Source of the DNA: Rudanella paleaurantiibacter
Lineage (GTDB): Bacteria; Bacteroidota; Bacteroidia; Cytophagales; Spirosomataceae
Reading direction: 5' to 3'
DNA: 64,000 nucleotides
Assembly (NCBI RefSeq): GCF_009184635.1
Contig: NZ_WELI01000002.1
Location: forward strand, 372,001 to 436,000
This document shows positions 54,462 to 63,688 of this stretch, piece after piece. The translations under genes and the position numbers were made by a program. How positions within the stretch are numbered: the stretch's first letter is position 1; each line of letters starts with the position of its first letter. The notes beneath the pieces are model-generated. The model was not told where the DNA came from. It did no database searches and saw nothing but the letters and a program-made list of their open reading frames with translations.

Positions 54462-55291
54462 TACTCCAACTGGAAGTTAATGGGCAGGTTATACTTTACA
54501 CGTACCGGACGGCCCGACTGCTTACCTGGCTTCCACTTAGGCATGGCTTTAACTACGCGGGTGGCTTCCTCGTCCGTTCCGAAACCAAGGCCCTTCAGAA
54601 CCTGAACGTCCTGAATACTACCATCGGTGTTTACAACGAAACTAACGAATACACGGCCCGATACGTTGGCCCGCTGAGCAGCAGCTGGGTAACGCAGGTT
54701 TTTGCTCAGGTAAGACGAGAGAGCAGCCATACCACCCGTAAATTCGGGTTGCTGTTCTACCACGGTGAAGACTTCATCTTCTTTCGGGGCAGGCGCTTCA
54801 ACGGCTACTTCGACTTTCGTAGGACCAGCTGTTTCTTCAGGGGCTACAATCACCTCTTCGGCGTTGGGGTCACCTTCCTGCGTCTTTTCAGCGGCTACAG
54901 CCTCTTTCAGTTCTTCAACTGCCGGAGGGGGCGTCTCTTCAGGAACCTCTTCGTCCGGCTTAACTTCGGGCGGGAGGAACTTCACCGTGTTCACCTTTGG
55001 CAACTCAACCGGTGGTGGTGGCGGTGGCGGTGGTTCGTTCGGATCAATTGGCGGTGGTGGCAATTTCATCAGGTCCACTTCCACCATAGCCTGCTCATCG
55101 GCATTGTCAGAAGACAGTGCGTTGATGATTGTCGGCGAAAGGGTGGCCAAGGTGAAAATCACAGCGCCAATCAGAAGAGCCCGGGCTACCGTACGCGGAT
55201 AGTCCTTCCGCAGCGTATAAGCACCATAGGCTTTGTTCCGGTTCGCAAACACTATATCATCCAGTGTTGCTTTTGCTGTCGTTTCTGCCAT
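54461..55291 (-). CDS. tonB: energy transducer TonB
   Basis: Links the inner-membrane ExbBD motor to outer-membrane transporters. The 276-residue product has a cytoplasmic N-terminus, one membrane helix (about 38-60), a Pro-rich periplasmic spacer (PPPPPPP near 87-93, then Glu/Pro-rich) and a C-terminal TonB domain from about 185 (YPAAAQRANVSGRVFVSFVV, ending NLPINFQLE). It is 6 bp after exbD and overlaps the next small gene. Confidence 0.95.
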   Translation of the reverse strand: MAETTAKATLDDIVFANRNKAYGAYTLRKDYPRTVARALLIGAVIFTLATLSPTIINALSSDNADEQAMVEVDLMKLPPPPIDPNEPPPPPPPPVELPKVNTVKFLPPEVKPDEEVPEETPPPAVEELKEAVAAEKTQEGDPNAEEVIVAPEETAGPTKVEVAVEAPAPKEDEVFTVVEQQPEFTGGMAALSSYLSKNLRYPAAAQRANVSGRVFVSFVVNTDGSIQDVQVLKGLGFGTDEEATRVVKAMPKWKPGKQSGRPVRVKYNLPINFQLE

Positions 55292-55297
55292 TGTGTA

Positions 55298-55834
55298 TTA
55301 TACGTCTAACTTAAGTTTGTCTTTAATGAGAGCCTTTTCATCGGCTGTCAGTTCGTCAACCAACGCGTATCGTTTGGTTTTCGTAATGGCCATCTCGTCC
55401 AGAATGTCTACCATGTTTCGGTAGGTTGATTCTTTGGTTGGCTTAATTACAATTACAAACTTGTCAGCAGGTACTTTACGAGCTTCTTCCTGAATAGCCT
55501 TGCGCAGGTCGTAACCGTAACCTACCGTTTTTACTTCCGGATCTTCGTTAGCCGCTTTACCGAAAATGTAGTGCGCCTTATTATCCTTACCCAGGAAGAT
55601 GGTCATTACGTTTGAAGCCTTGATTGGCTCCGTTTCTTCCGTTTTGGTTTTATCCGGAACGTTAAGCGTCATTGAAGACGGCTTACTGAGGGTAGTAGCC
55701 AGGATGAAGAAGGTAATCAGGAGAAATCCCAGGTCAACCATGGGCGTCATGTCAATTCGGGTTGACGCCTTTTTGGACCGTACCTTACCATCGCCTTTAC
55801 CACCACCCCCACCGGAGGTGTCTATTTCTGACAT
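55298..55834 (-). CDS. exbD: ExbD/TolR family protein, second copy
   Basis: Proton-channel subunit of the Ton motor. The 178-residue product has a Gly-rich N-terminus, one membrane helix (about 30-50) with the key Asp in RIDMTPMVDLGFLLITFF, and a periplasmic domain. It differs from the upstream copy in length and sequence. It lies between the other exbD (84 bp, hairpin in the gap) and tonB (6 bp). Confidence 0.93.
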   Translation of the reverse strand: MSEIDTSGGGGGKGDGKVRSKKASTRIDMTPMVDLGFLLITFFILATTLSKPSSMTLNVPDKTKTEETEPIKASNVMTIFLGKDNKAHYIFGKAANEDPEVKTVGYGYDLRKAIQEEARKVPADKFVIVIKPTKESTYRNMVDILDEMAITKTKRYALVDELTADEKALIKDKLKLDV

Positions 55835-55865
55835 GGTATTACAGAATGTTTATGGCTTGTTGCCT

Positions 55866-55903
55866 GTAGTGTATGGGTAAACGTATGCTCAACCATACAC
55901 TAC
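55866..55903. repeat. hairpin between the two exbD genes
   Basis: Perfect 11-bp stem GTAGTGTATGG / CCATACACTAC with a 16-nt loop. No T-tract follows. It may tune the relative amount of the two ExbD proteins. Confidence 0.7.
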
Positions 55904-55918
55904 AAACAACGAACCGTT

Positions 55919-56545
55919 TTAGTCAGCTGTCCAACCGGCGGGTGGCGCTTCCGTACCCGTGATCAGGTTAAACTTATTGATATTTTGCGCTTGTAATGTA
56001 GACAATACATTTTTGAAGTTCGGGAACTTCGCCAGATTGTCACCTTTGAGCGCGATCCGAAGATCGTTGTTTGCCTTGCGGGCATTAAACACCCAATCTT
56101 TCAGTTCGTTGGCAGCGCCTGCACCCGTTGAATCGGTTGGGATACCGGGTTGCTTATAGGCATTGCGTTTTTCAGGATCCAGATTCAAAAACGCCTTCAA
56201 CTGGGTTTTAGGCATTCCGAAGCTCGACAGAAGGCTAAACGCTTTTTTCTCTTTGTCAGTAAACGACAAGCCATTGGCAGCAGCAAAATTGTCGAGCATA
56301 TCCAGACGCTTCTGCTGATTGTCGATACCGAAATACACGTTCCCTTCCTTACTCAGGCTGATAGTCATGATGTCCTTATCGGGCACCTTGATGCCGGAGA
56401 TCGACGAGGGGGTCTCGATGGCTGCCGCGTCCTGCGCCCGGAACTGGGCGGTCAGGATGAAGAAGGTTAGTAGCAGAAAGGCTACGTCCACCATCGCGGT
56501 CATGTCCATGCTGGCCCCATGTCGTTTGGGTTTTACTCGTGGCAT
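55919..56545 (-). CDS. exbD: ExbD/TolR family protein, first copy
   Basis: A 208-residue ExbD-type protein with the helix DMTAMVDVAFLLLTFF at about 13-28 and its channel Asp. The periplasmic part is longer than in the other copy and has an extra segment (about 85-150). Two ExbD forms next to one ExbB are usual in this phylum and may form a hetero-oligomer. It is 52 bp after exbB. Confidence 0.92.
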   Translation of the reverse strand: MPRVKPKRHGASMDMTAMVDVAFLLLTFFILTAQFRAQDAAAIETPSSISGIKVPDKDIMTISLSKEGNVYFGIDNQQKRLDMLDNFAAANGLSFTDKEKKAFSLLSSFGMPKTQLKAFLNLDPEKRNAYKQPGIPTDSTGAGAANELKDWVFNARKANNDLRIALKGDNLAKFPNFKNVLSTLQAQNINKFNLITGTEAPPAGWTAD

Positions 56546-56597
56546 GTGTCGTTCGAATTAAAGTGAAAAGCTGAGAACCGTACTAACTCTGCGCTTC

Positions 56598-57431
56598 TTA
56601 GTAGTGAGCGGCAAAGTTTTGCTGGATGCTCAGACCGATTTCGTCGATGTTGTACGTCAGCGCATCAATCCGGCTGGTGAAGTAAGCGTACATCATCGTT
56701 GCAATAGCTGCCGTACCGATACCAACGGCCGTGTTTACAAGGGCCTCAGAGATACCCGTTGACAGAGCGGCCGTGTCAGGCTGACCGGTAGCACCCATCG
56801 CCGAGAAGGCACGGATCATACCCAATACCGTTCCGAGGAGGGCGATCAGGGTAGATACAGACGCCAGGGTTGCGATGATAACGAGGTTCTTCTCCAACAT
56901 CGGCAGTTCGAGCGTTGTCGCTTCTTCAACTTCTTTTGAGAGGGCAGCCAGTTTCTGCTCTTTCGTCAGTTCGTTGTCGGTAGCCAGTTGCTGATACTTC
57001 AGCAGGGCGGTCTTCACAACGTTACCGATTGAGCCTTTCTGCTTGTCGCACTCGCGGATGGCTGCTTCTACTTCGTTTTTGTCGAGCAGGCTTTTCACCT
57101 TCACAACGAAATCATCTACTGAACCTGAGCCATTAGCACGGCCGATCGTGATAAAACGCTCGATCGAGAACACCAATACGCACAAGAAGCAGGTGAAAAG
57201 GATCGGTACGATAAAACCACCTTTGTAGATAATGCCAAAGAAGTCACCAGCTAAAGGCTGCTTCGTGTTGTCGCCATCCTGGAAGTGGCTGCCATCACCG
57301 AAGATGAAGTAATAAACCAAGTGACCGATCACCAACAGAATCGGGATAACTAACACCGGATTCAAACCACCAGACTTTTTCTTGGGGGCGGCAACTTTAG
57401 CTGGAGCTGGAGCAGGATTCTGTGTTTTCAT
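56598..57431 (-). CDS. exbB: MotA/TolQ/ExbB proton channel protein
   Basis: Channel subunit of the Ton motor. The 277-residue product has an N-terminal Ala/Pro/Lys tail, four helices (about 25-45, 70-92, 185-210, 225-250) and the conserved core LASVSTLIALLGTVLGMIRAF with LVNTAVGIGTAAIATMMY. First gene of the exbB-exbD-exbD-tonB-small-gene operon. A candidate -7 box TACTTTTG lies at 57560-57553. Confidence 0.94.
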   Translation of the reverse strand: MKTQNPAPAPAKVAAPKKKSGGLNPVLVIPILLVIGHLVYYFIFGDGSHFQDGDNTKQPLAGDFFGIIYKGGFIVPILFTCFLCVLVFSIERFITIGRANGSGSVDDFVVKVKSLLDKNEVEAAIRECDKQKGSIGNVVKTALLKYQQLATDNELTKEQKLAALSKEVEEATTLELPMLEKNLVIIATLASVSTLIALLGTVLGMIRAFSAMGATGQPDTAALSTGISEALVNTAVGIGTAAIATMMYAYFTSRIDALTYNIDEIGLSIQQNFAAHY

Positions 57432-57552
57432 TGAACTTGTACTGTAGGGTTAAATTGAAAGTTTGATTTTCGCTCGTCAAAAAAAGTCAAAAATTTTACA
57501 ATGGTTGCTTTTGCTGCAATAAAATTTTGATGAACACCTCTCAAGGCTTAGA

Positions 57553-57560
57553 CAAAAGTA
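57553..57560 (-). promoter_or_regulatory. candidate promoter -7 box of exbB
   Basis: TACTTTTG on the minus strand matches TAnnTTTG exactly, 122 bp before the exbB start. A TTG lies about 22 nt upstream of it. Confidence 0.45.
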
Positions 57561-58029
57561 GGGCTTTGCGGGCAATTCGATGCAAGTCACGCAACCAAAA
57601 AATTTAACCCAAGTAGTAGTCCGGCTATAGGAATTATAACTTTTTCAGGAAAACCAATCTACGGACTCTATCTAGTTGCCGAACATAATCGCTTGTTAAA
57701 CAACACATCAGCCTGTGCTCGTCCAAACACGCAAATTGTAATTTAGGAGGGGCCTTGTTCATTGGTCTTTCAATAGGTTTTAGTGTTACTTACTCACAGG
57801 CAGTAGGCCGTGATTTGACTGATAGATGCTTTTGGTAGGATCATTCCACAAAGACTATCACAAAATTTTATTTATTAGGAATGAATGAAGTCATAGCTGC
57901 AACCTCTCGCAGCTCGCTTTTTTGTCTGCTTTTTCACAAAATCACTCTGTAAATACTCCAGTAAATAACCAATACATTTAAAATACTTCTTGCACATTAC
58001 CCCACCCCCTAAATCTGCCTCATATTACA

Positions 58030-58226
58030 TGCACTAGTGAACAGGACGAAGCCTGATTACGCTGAGCCATAGACGTTATGGGTAAGATACCCATGTCGGG
58101 CAAGTATAACCCGACCTGAGCCGGTTCGCGATTAAGATCACGGCCGTCGTTTTACTTGTATACCAGGCGGCTTCTGCTCCCAGCCTTCCCCTGTCTGCGC
58201 CTGATTTATGAGCCAATCCTTTTTTT
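58030..58226 (+). ncRNA. candidate structured RNA of unknown type
   Basis: Two perfect hairpins abut each other: ATGGGT-AAGAT-ACCCAT (58078-58094) and GTCGGG-CAAGTATAA-CCCGAC (58095-58115). They are flanked by a short CAGG/CCTG stem before and a GCCG/CGGC stem after (about 58119-58144). A run of seven T at 58220-58226 ends the block. No match to tmRNA, RNase P, SRP RNA or common riboswitches was recognised. It could be a free sRNA or the leader of the Ig-repeat gene. Confidence 0.3.
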
Positions 58227-58427
58227 AAGATGCTCCCGTCACCTGAAAAATCATAAAACCAGATAATTTTACAGTTTGGACCTATACCAGCGCGTCCGAA
58301 CCGATCTTTTCTTCTTTACAGATGGCCAGATTTTTGCTAATAGGTTCTCTTACACCAGCATTAAGACCTTTTCTTTATTTCGAACAAAACCTATCAGGTT
58401 TGAACCAGCACTTCTTGTACGTTCATT

Positions 58428-61400
58428 ATGAAAATTAGATTGCTCTACCAGTATAGTTGGTTGACCGTGTTTGTGTTGTTGATAAGTGGAGTACGTATCA
58501 TGGCGCAATCCATTACTGCTATCGGTCCACCCAACCCCAATCCCTGCGTTGCTCCGGGCGGTAGCGTCAGTGTTCCGTTCTCTACAACAGGTGTATTCAA
58601 AGTTTCCAACACCTTTACGGTTCAGCTCTCCGATAACACGGGCAACTTCCCGGCCAGCCCCGTTGTGCTGGCTACCCAAACCAATGGCCCCAGTACGCCA
58701 ACTACCATCACCATGGCCGGTGTAATACCAGCCAACACGGTAGCCGGTAGTTACCGGATTCGGGTGGTGTCGAGCGACCCGGCACGGATCAGCTCTCTGA
58801 TTACCATAAACGTGTCACCGTTAGCCCCCACAGCGGGCGTAGCGAGCCCTGCGGGACAAATTTGCGCGGGTACGCCCGTCTCCCTGACCGCTAGTGGCAC
58901 CAATCTGAAGTGGTTCAATTCAAGCGGGCAACTAGTTGCTACTGGTAGTCCGTACACATTTAATGCAACGGGGTCTGGTAACCAAACCTTTACGGTTACG
59001 CAGTTGGTGGGGCTGTGCGAGAGCCCCGGCCGCGCGGTAACGATTACAGTGGTGGCAAAGTCGCCTAACCCAACTATACCGGCTCAGCCTAGTTATTGTC
59101 AGGGTGTTGCGGGGGCTCCACTGAACGCAACCGGCACGAATCTCCTTTGGTACGGCACCAATATTAACAATCCGTCGCCCAGCAGCTCGCCCACGGTACC
59201 ACCCACCACAACTGCCGGTTCAGTCGGGCCTTTTTACGTCAGCCAGAACACAACAGGTTGTGAGAGTGACCGAGTGCCAATCACAGTCACTATTAATGCC
59301 ACCCCATCGGCTCCAGCGGTACCATCTCCGCAGGCATTCTGCCAAAGTACGGCCCAGCAAACCTTGAGCCCAAACGGAACCGGTTTCCGCTGGTACACAA
59401 GTACAGGCGCCCTACTGCCAAACAACGGAACTGCCCCCACCGTATCGCTCAACACGCCCGGCACAACTACCTACCAGGTGAGTGCGATCAACAATGGTTG
59501 TGAAAGTGTGGCCCGAAGCACCGTACAATTTGTGGTAAACGCGTCGCCGGCCGCCATTGCACCGGTTTCGCTGGCGTACTGCGAAGCGGCCCGCCCAGCC
59601 TCACTGACAGTAAGCGGCTCAAATGTTCGCTGGTATTCTGATGCCGCTGGTAATAATCAGATTGGCACACCCGCTTCTCCTCAGTTCCCGAACACCTACA
59701 CGTATTACGTTCGGCAATTCGACGCGAACAACTGCGCTAGTGCACCATCGGCCTATTCAGTTCGGGTGTTTAGCACCCCTAATGCGCCTACAGTTACTAC
59801 CGATTTGAGCCGCTGTGTGGGCGATGCCCCACGTCCATTGTCGGCTACGGGTACTAACTTAACCTGGTTTGATAACACTGGAGCCCAATTGGGCGGAGCG
59901 CCGTCGCCAGCCACCACGGCACCTGCTTCGTTAAGCTACTCAGTGTCTCAAACCAGTAATGATGGGTGCCTAAGCCCACGTGCTACTGCCGTTGTGATTG
60001 TCAATGCCATCCCGGCACCGCCAACAGCTACCCCTCCTGCTCCACTTTGTGAAGGCTTCACGCCCCCCACACTTAATGCCAGTGGTCAATCGCTACGGTG
60101 GTACGGCCAAAGTGCAACCGGCGGTACGGCATCGGGCAGCCCGTCGGCCATCGACGTGAACCGGATTGGTCTGACCAATTACTATGTCAGCCAGGTTGTG
60201 AACGGTTGCGAAAGCCCCCGCGCAGCTATTCCGGTTACCGTTAAAGATACTCCCGACGCGCCGGGTGTCAGCAACTCCGTATTCTGCCAGAATGACCAAC
60301 CGCCTGTTTTGTCGGCCTCTACAGTTCCTAACGCAACGGCGTTCTGGTATCCTACGGCACAAGATGGGACCGGCTCATCGACAGCACCAAGTGTTCCTAA
60401 CGGCACGGCGCAGACCCTATTCTACTATGTCAGTCAGCGTCTCGATGGATGTGAAGGGCCTCGGGCGACACTCTCCGTTCGGGTGAAACCCCGGCCCGGT
60501 GCGCCTTTTGTAGCCCCTCTGGAGTTTTGCAATAACGCCCCCTCGCAGCCGATTCAGGCACAAGGAGTTAATCTACGCTATTACGATCCATCGGGTAACG
60601 TAAGCGGCACCGCGCCCAGCCCACCCACCGGCACGGTAACTACGCTGACGTATCAGATAACCCAGACTCTTGAAGAGTGCGAAGGTCCCCGAGCCACATT
60701 GAATGTTCGGATTAAGGCACTGCCTTCGGCGCCGGGTGTCTCCGATATTGCATACTGCCAGGTGCAGCAAGACCAACCCGCCCAATCGGTACCGCCGGTA
60801 ACGGCCCAAGGCCAGAATTTACGGTGGTACAATACGGATGGTAATCAGTTTCCCAATGCCCCTACTCCCCAGATTGATCAGGTACGAACCTATTCATTTG
60901 GCGTTTCGCAAACGGTCGAAAACTGTGAGGGTCCCCGTGCCACTCTGAATGTTCGGATTCAGACAACCCCCGCTCCCGTGGTCAGTGCGACCTCGGTTAC
61001 GTATTGCCGTAACGATGTGGCCACTCCACTCCGGGCAACGGCCGAGCAGGGCGCGCAGCTTCGCTGGATTGACCCCAATGGCAACCTGACCAACGACGCC
61101 CCAACGCCGTTTACCCTGAATCCAACTCCCCCGGGTGGCCGTTCGTTCTTTGTGTACCAGATTGGTTCTAACGGCTGTTACAGCCCCCGCTCAGGCATCC
61201 GGTTGTTTGTGAATACCAACCCAACGCTGGCTATTTTAGGAACAACTTCGGTCAATCTCGGCCGAACGGCTCCGCTTCAACTCCGTTTTACGGGTGTTCC
61301 TCCGTTCAACTACACCCTCTCTGACGGCACTACCGGAACAGCCACCGATACCCTGGCGACGGTCAACGTGATGCCCTCGCAAACAACCGTATATCAGGTT

Positions 61401-62300
61401 GCAAGCGTATCCAACGTTTGCGGAACAGGTTTACCCGGCAGCCCAGCCACGGCCACCGTGACGGTTCGTATACCAACCATTACGACCGACCAATTGAGTA
61501 CATCGGTACTTTGCGCCGGCACCAACCTGACGGTGCCATTTACCACCACAGGCGAGTTCAATACAGGTAACGTATTCCGGGTTGAGGTTTCGACCGATAG
61601 CACAGGCCGCGCTTCGACTACGGTAGGGGTGGGCAATGCATCGGTTGGGCCTATTACAGCCACCATCCCAAGCAGTTTGAGCGGAGGGCTCTACTACGTG
61701 CGGGTTGTTGCTTCGAACCCCGGCATTGCAGTATTGGGTAGACCTAGTCCGGTGCTCCTGAATGTACGGCCGCTCCCCTCGGCCACTCTGACCGGTACGC
61801 AGGATATTTTCGAAGGCACAACGGCAAGATTGAGTATTAGCTTCACAGGCGATGGCCCCTGGACTTTCTCCTATGCCGATAGCCTCCGCAATGCCGAGGT
61901 GACCACCAATGCCAACCCGCATCCGCTCGAAGTTCGGCCCCTTAGCAACAACACGTACAGACTCGTGTCGGTGCGTAACAACTGCGGTCCCGGGGCTGTT
62001 TCCGGCACGGCAGTGGTTCGGGTACTACCGGTTCTGGGTCTGGAAGATGACCCTCTCGGATCAGCCGTGAAAGCGTACCCCGTTCCGACAACCACCACAC
62101 TGACGATCGAAATCGACGTGCCGTTACCGCGTCAGGGCGCAACCGTAATTCTTACCGATGGCAATGGTCGGCAGGTACTTCAGCAGCTTACCCGCGACCG
62201 GCAGTCTACGCTGGATTTGAGCGATAAGCCCGCTGGCGTCTACCTCCTGAATGTTCGGGTAGGCGATAAACAGACAACTCGCCGGGTACTGAAACAGTAA
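58428..62300 (+). CDS. large secreted Ig-like repeat protein with T9SS domain
   Basis: A 1290-residue exported protein. Signal peptide to about residue 26 (IMAQ). Then a beta-domain A (about 30-130), ten Ig_7-like repeats of about 75-85 residues (about 132-930; pattern xYCxx ... LxWY ... GCExPRA), a domain B, a second A-like domain, a second B-like domain, and a C-terminal T9SS sorting domain (AYPVPTTTTL, GVYLLNVRV, end RRVLKQ). Nearly every repeat has two cysteines in matching places. No enzyme domain is visible, so an adhesin or surface-matrix role is likely. A terminator follows. Confidence 0.88.
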   Translation: MKIRLLYQYSWLTVFVLLISGVRIMAQSITAIGPPNPNPCVAPGGSVSVPFSTTGVFKVSNTFTVQLSDNTGNFPASPVVLATQTNGPSTPTTITMAGVIPANTVAGSYRIRVVSSDPARISSLITINVSPLAPTAGVASPAGQICAGTPVSLTASGTNLKWFNSSGQLVATGSPYTFNATGSGNQTFTVTQLVGLCESPGRAVTITVVAKSPNPTIPAQPSYCQGVAGAPLNATGTNLLWYGTNINNPSPSSSPTVPPTTTAGSVGPFYVSQNTTGCESDRVPITVTINATPSAPAVPSPQAFCQSTAQQTLSPNGTGFRWYTSTGALLPNNGTAPTVSLNTPGTTTYQVSAINNGCESVARSTVQFVVNASPAAIAPVSLAYCEAARPASLTVSGSNVRWYSDAAGNNQIGTPASPQFPNTYTYYVRQFDANNCASAPSAYSVRVFSTPNAPTVTTDLSRCVGDAPRPLSATGTNLTWFDNTGAQLGGAPSPATTAPASLSYSVSQTSNDGCLSPRATAVVIVNAIPAPPTATPPAPLCEGFTPPTLNASGQSLRWYGQSATGGTASGSPSAIDVNRIGLTNYYVSQVVNGCESPRAAIPVTVKDTPDAPGVSNSVFCQNDQPPVLSASTVPNATAFWYPTAQDGTGSSTAPSVPNGTAQTLFYYVSQRLDGCEGPRATLSVRVKPRPGAPFVAPLEFCNNAPSQPIQAQGVNLRYYDPSGNVSGTAPSPPTGTVTTLTYQITQTLEECEGPRATLNVRIKALPSAPGVSDIAYCQVQQDQPAQSVPPVTAQGQNLRWYNTDGNQFPNAPTPQIDQVRTYSFGVSQTVENCEGPRATLNVRIQTTPAPVVSATSVTYCRNDVATPLRATAEQGAQLRWIDPNGNLTNDAPTPFTLNPTPPGGRSFFVYQIGSNGCYSPRSGIRLFVNTNPTLAILGTTSVNLGRTAPLQLRFTGVPPFNYTLSDGTTGTATDTLATVNVMPSQTTVYQVASVSNVCGTGLPGSPATATVTVRIPTITTDQLSTSVLCAGTNLTVPFTTTGEFNTGNVFRVEVSTDSTGRASTTVGVGNASVGPITATIPSSLSGGLYYVRVVASNPGIAVLGRPSPVLLNVRPLPSATLTGTQDIFEGTTARLSISFTGDGPWTFSYADSLRNAEVTTNANPHPLEVRPLSNNTYRLVSVRNNCGPGAVSGTAVVRVLPVLGLEDDPLGSAVKAYPVPTTTTLTIEIDVPLPRQGATVILTDGNGRQVLQQLTRDRQSTLDLSDKPAGVYLLNVRVGDKQTTRRVLKQ

Positions 62301-62317
62301 CCGGGTACATTTAGCAG

Positions 62318-62375
62318 TAGCCAGTCTTTAACAATCCGGACAGAGTTCGGCTCTACCGTTGTTAAAGGCTGGCTA
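62318..62375 (+). terminator. terminator of the Ig-repeat gene
   Basis: TAGCCAGTCTTTAACAA (62318-62334) pairs with TTGTTAAAGGCTGGCTA (62359-62375) over 17 bp with one wobble. Only TTT follows, but position and strength fit a terminator. The long loop has a small stem of its own. Confidence 0.65.
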
Positions 62376-62413
62376 TTTGCGTAACCGGGTTTTGCCCAAA
62401 ACCACACGCCTGT

Positions 62414-62857
62414 ATGGGAAACCTATTTACCGACGAGTACTTTATGGCAATGGCCCTCGAGTTGGCCGAGCAGGCTGCCGAAGCCGGTGAGATTCCGGTG
62501 GGAGCCGTTGTCGTAAGCAACAACCGCGTCATTGGGAAGGGCTATAACCAGACCGAGCGGCTCCACGACGTGACGGCCCATGCCGAGATTCTGGCTATTT
62601 CAGCGGCATCCAACTACCTTAATGCCAAATACCTCACCAATTGTACCCTGTACGTGACGCTCGAACCGTGCGTGATGTGCGCGGGCGCTTTGTTCTGGAG
62701 TCAGATGAGCCGAATCGTGATCGGAGCTGAAGATGAAAAGCGGGGCTACAGTCAGATTCAGGGGAATTTACTTCACCCCAAAACTCGCCTGACTACGGGC
62801 GTATTGGCCGACGAAAGCCGTCAGCTACTTAAACAGTTCTTTGGCCGAATGCGGTAG
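62414..62857 (+). CDS. tadA: tRNA-adenosine deaminase-like nucleoside deaminase
   Basis: Deaminates A34 of tRNA-Arg(ACG) to inosine. The 147-residue product has the zinc-deaminase motifs HAEI near 57-60 (His ligand and catalytic Glu) and PCVMCAG near 83-89 (two Cys ligands). The length and the N-terminal DEYFMAMALELAEQA favour TadA over guanine or cytosine deaminases. It is 113 bp after the Ig-repeat gene. Confidence 0.9.
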   Translation: MGNLFTDEYFMAMALELAEQAAEAGEIPVGAVVVSNNRVIGKGYNQTERLHDVTAHAEILAISAASNYLNAKYLTNCTLYVTLEPCVMCAGALFWSQMSRIVIGAEDEKRGYSQIQGNLLHPKTRLTTGVLADESRQLLKQFFGRMR

Positions 62858-62989
62858 CGCATCCTGTTCTGCACGGAAACGCACGCTTTTGTTCATTCCG
62901 TCTTTCACTATTCAGCCGCCGTGAACATAAACCAAAAGCTTCGTGTTAAACCGACGAAGTCTATTTATCATCATAATCCTTTTTGAGCA

Positions 62990-63601
62990 ATGGCATTTGT
63001 ATTAGATCCTCTGCCTTATCCGAGCGATTCGCTTGAGCCTAACATCGACAAACAGACGATGGAGATTCACCACGGCAAACACCACAACGCCTACGTGACG
63101 AACCTTAACAATGCCGTTTCGGGCACCGAAATGGAGAACAAGTCGATCGAGGATCTGCTGGCCAATGTGAGCCAATATCCGGTAGCCGTCCGCAACAATG
63201 GCGGTGGCCACTACAACCATACGCTGTTCTGGAACACCCTATCGGGCAACGGTGGTGGTCAGCCCGTGGGCGAACTGGCCGCGGCTATCGATCAGAAATT
63301 CGGCTCATTCGACGCCTTCAAAGAAGAATTTGCGAAAGCCGCTACTACCCGCTTTGGTTCAGGCTGGGCCTGGTTGATTGTTACGAGCGATGGACAGCTC
63401 GCGGTGACCTCTACGCCTAACCAGGACAACCCGCTGATGGACGTTGCCGAAACGAAAGGTTTCCCGATCATTGGTCTGGACGTGTGGGAGCACGCCTATT
63501 ACCTGAAATACCAGAACCGTCGGCCCGACTACATCGGTGCCTACTGGAACGTGGTAGACTGGAACGCGGCCGAGAAGCGGTACCAGCAGGGTAAGAAATA
63601 A
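62990..63601 (+). CDS. superoxide dismutase (Fe/Mn family)
   Basis: Destroys superoxide in the cytoplasm. The 203-residue product has all four metal ligands in motif context: His27 in [13 protein letters not shown], His in HYNHTLFW, and Asp/His in [17 protein letters not shown]. Residues near the active site ([18 protein letters not shown]) suggest the Mn or cambialistic type, but metal use cannot be settled by eye. No export signal. Confidence 0.95.
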   Translation: MAFVLDPLPYPSDSLEPNIDKQTMEIHHGKHHNAYVTNLNNAVSGTEMENKSIEDLLANVSQYPVAVRNNGGGHYNHTLFWNTLSGNGGGQPVGELAAAIDQKFGSFDAFKEEFAKAATTRFGSGWAWLIVTSDGQLAVTSTPNQDNPLMDVAETKGFPIIGLDVWEHAYYLKYQNRRPDYIGAYWNVVDWNAAEKRYQQGKK

Positions 63602-63606
63602 CGCGT

Positions 63607-63668
63607 AATGTGTAATGCGTAATGATGACTGGATTAATCTCAACCCATCTCATTACGCATTACACATT
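63607..63668. repeat. GTAATGTGTAATGCG-type palindrome between sod and the DUF2480 gene
   Basis: Perfect 19-bp arms (63607-63625 and 63650-63668; AATGTGTAATGCGTAATGA and its complement) with a 24-nt loop. The 5' arm has a single C. It fills the gap between two co-directional genes, as the other palindromes do. Confidence 0.8.
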
Positions 63669-63688
63669 TATTATCACGCCTTGAAAAC

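Larger units (their letters stand above)
57432..58427. other. 1-kb non-coding region between exbB and the Ig-repeat gene
   Basis: This gap separates two divergent genes. It holds the exbB promoter near 57553, no ORF that I would trust, and a structured block around 58030-58226 (listed separately). The rest is AT-rich sequence with no repeat family seen elsewhere in the window. Confidence 0.5.

Noticed and set aside
58030-58226. tmRNA, RNase P RNA, SRP RNA or a known riboswitch
   Set aside because: None of the hallmark sequences (tRNA-like ends and tag frame, P4 helix, SRP Alu/S-domain loops, TPP/SAM/cobalamin boxes) could be found.
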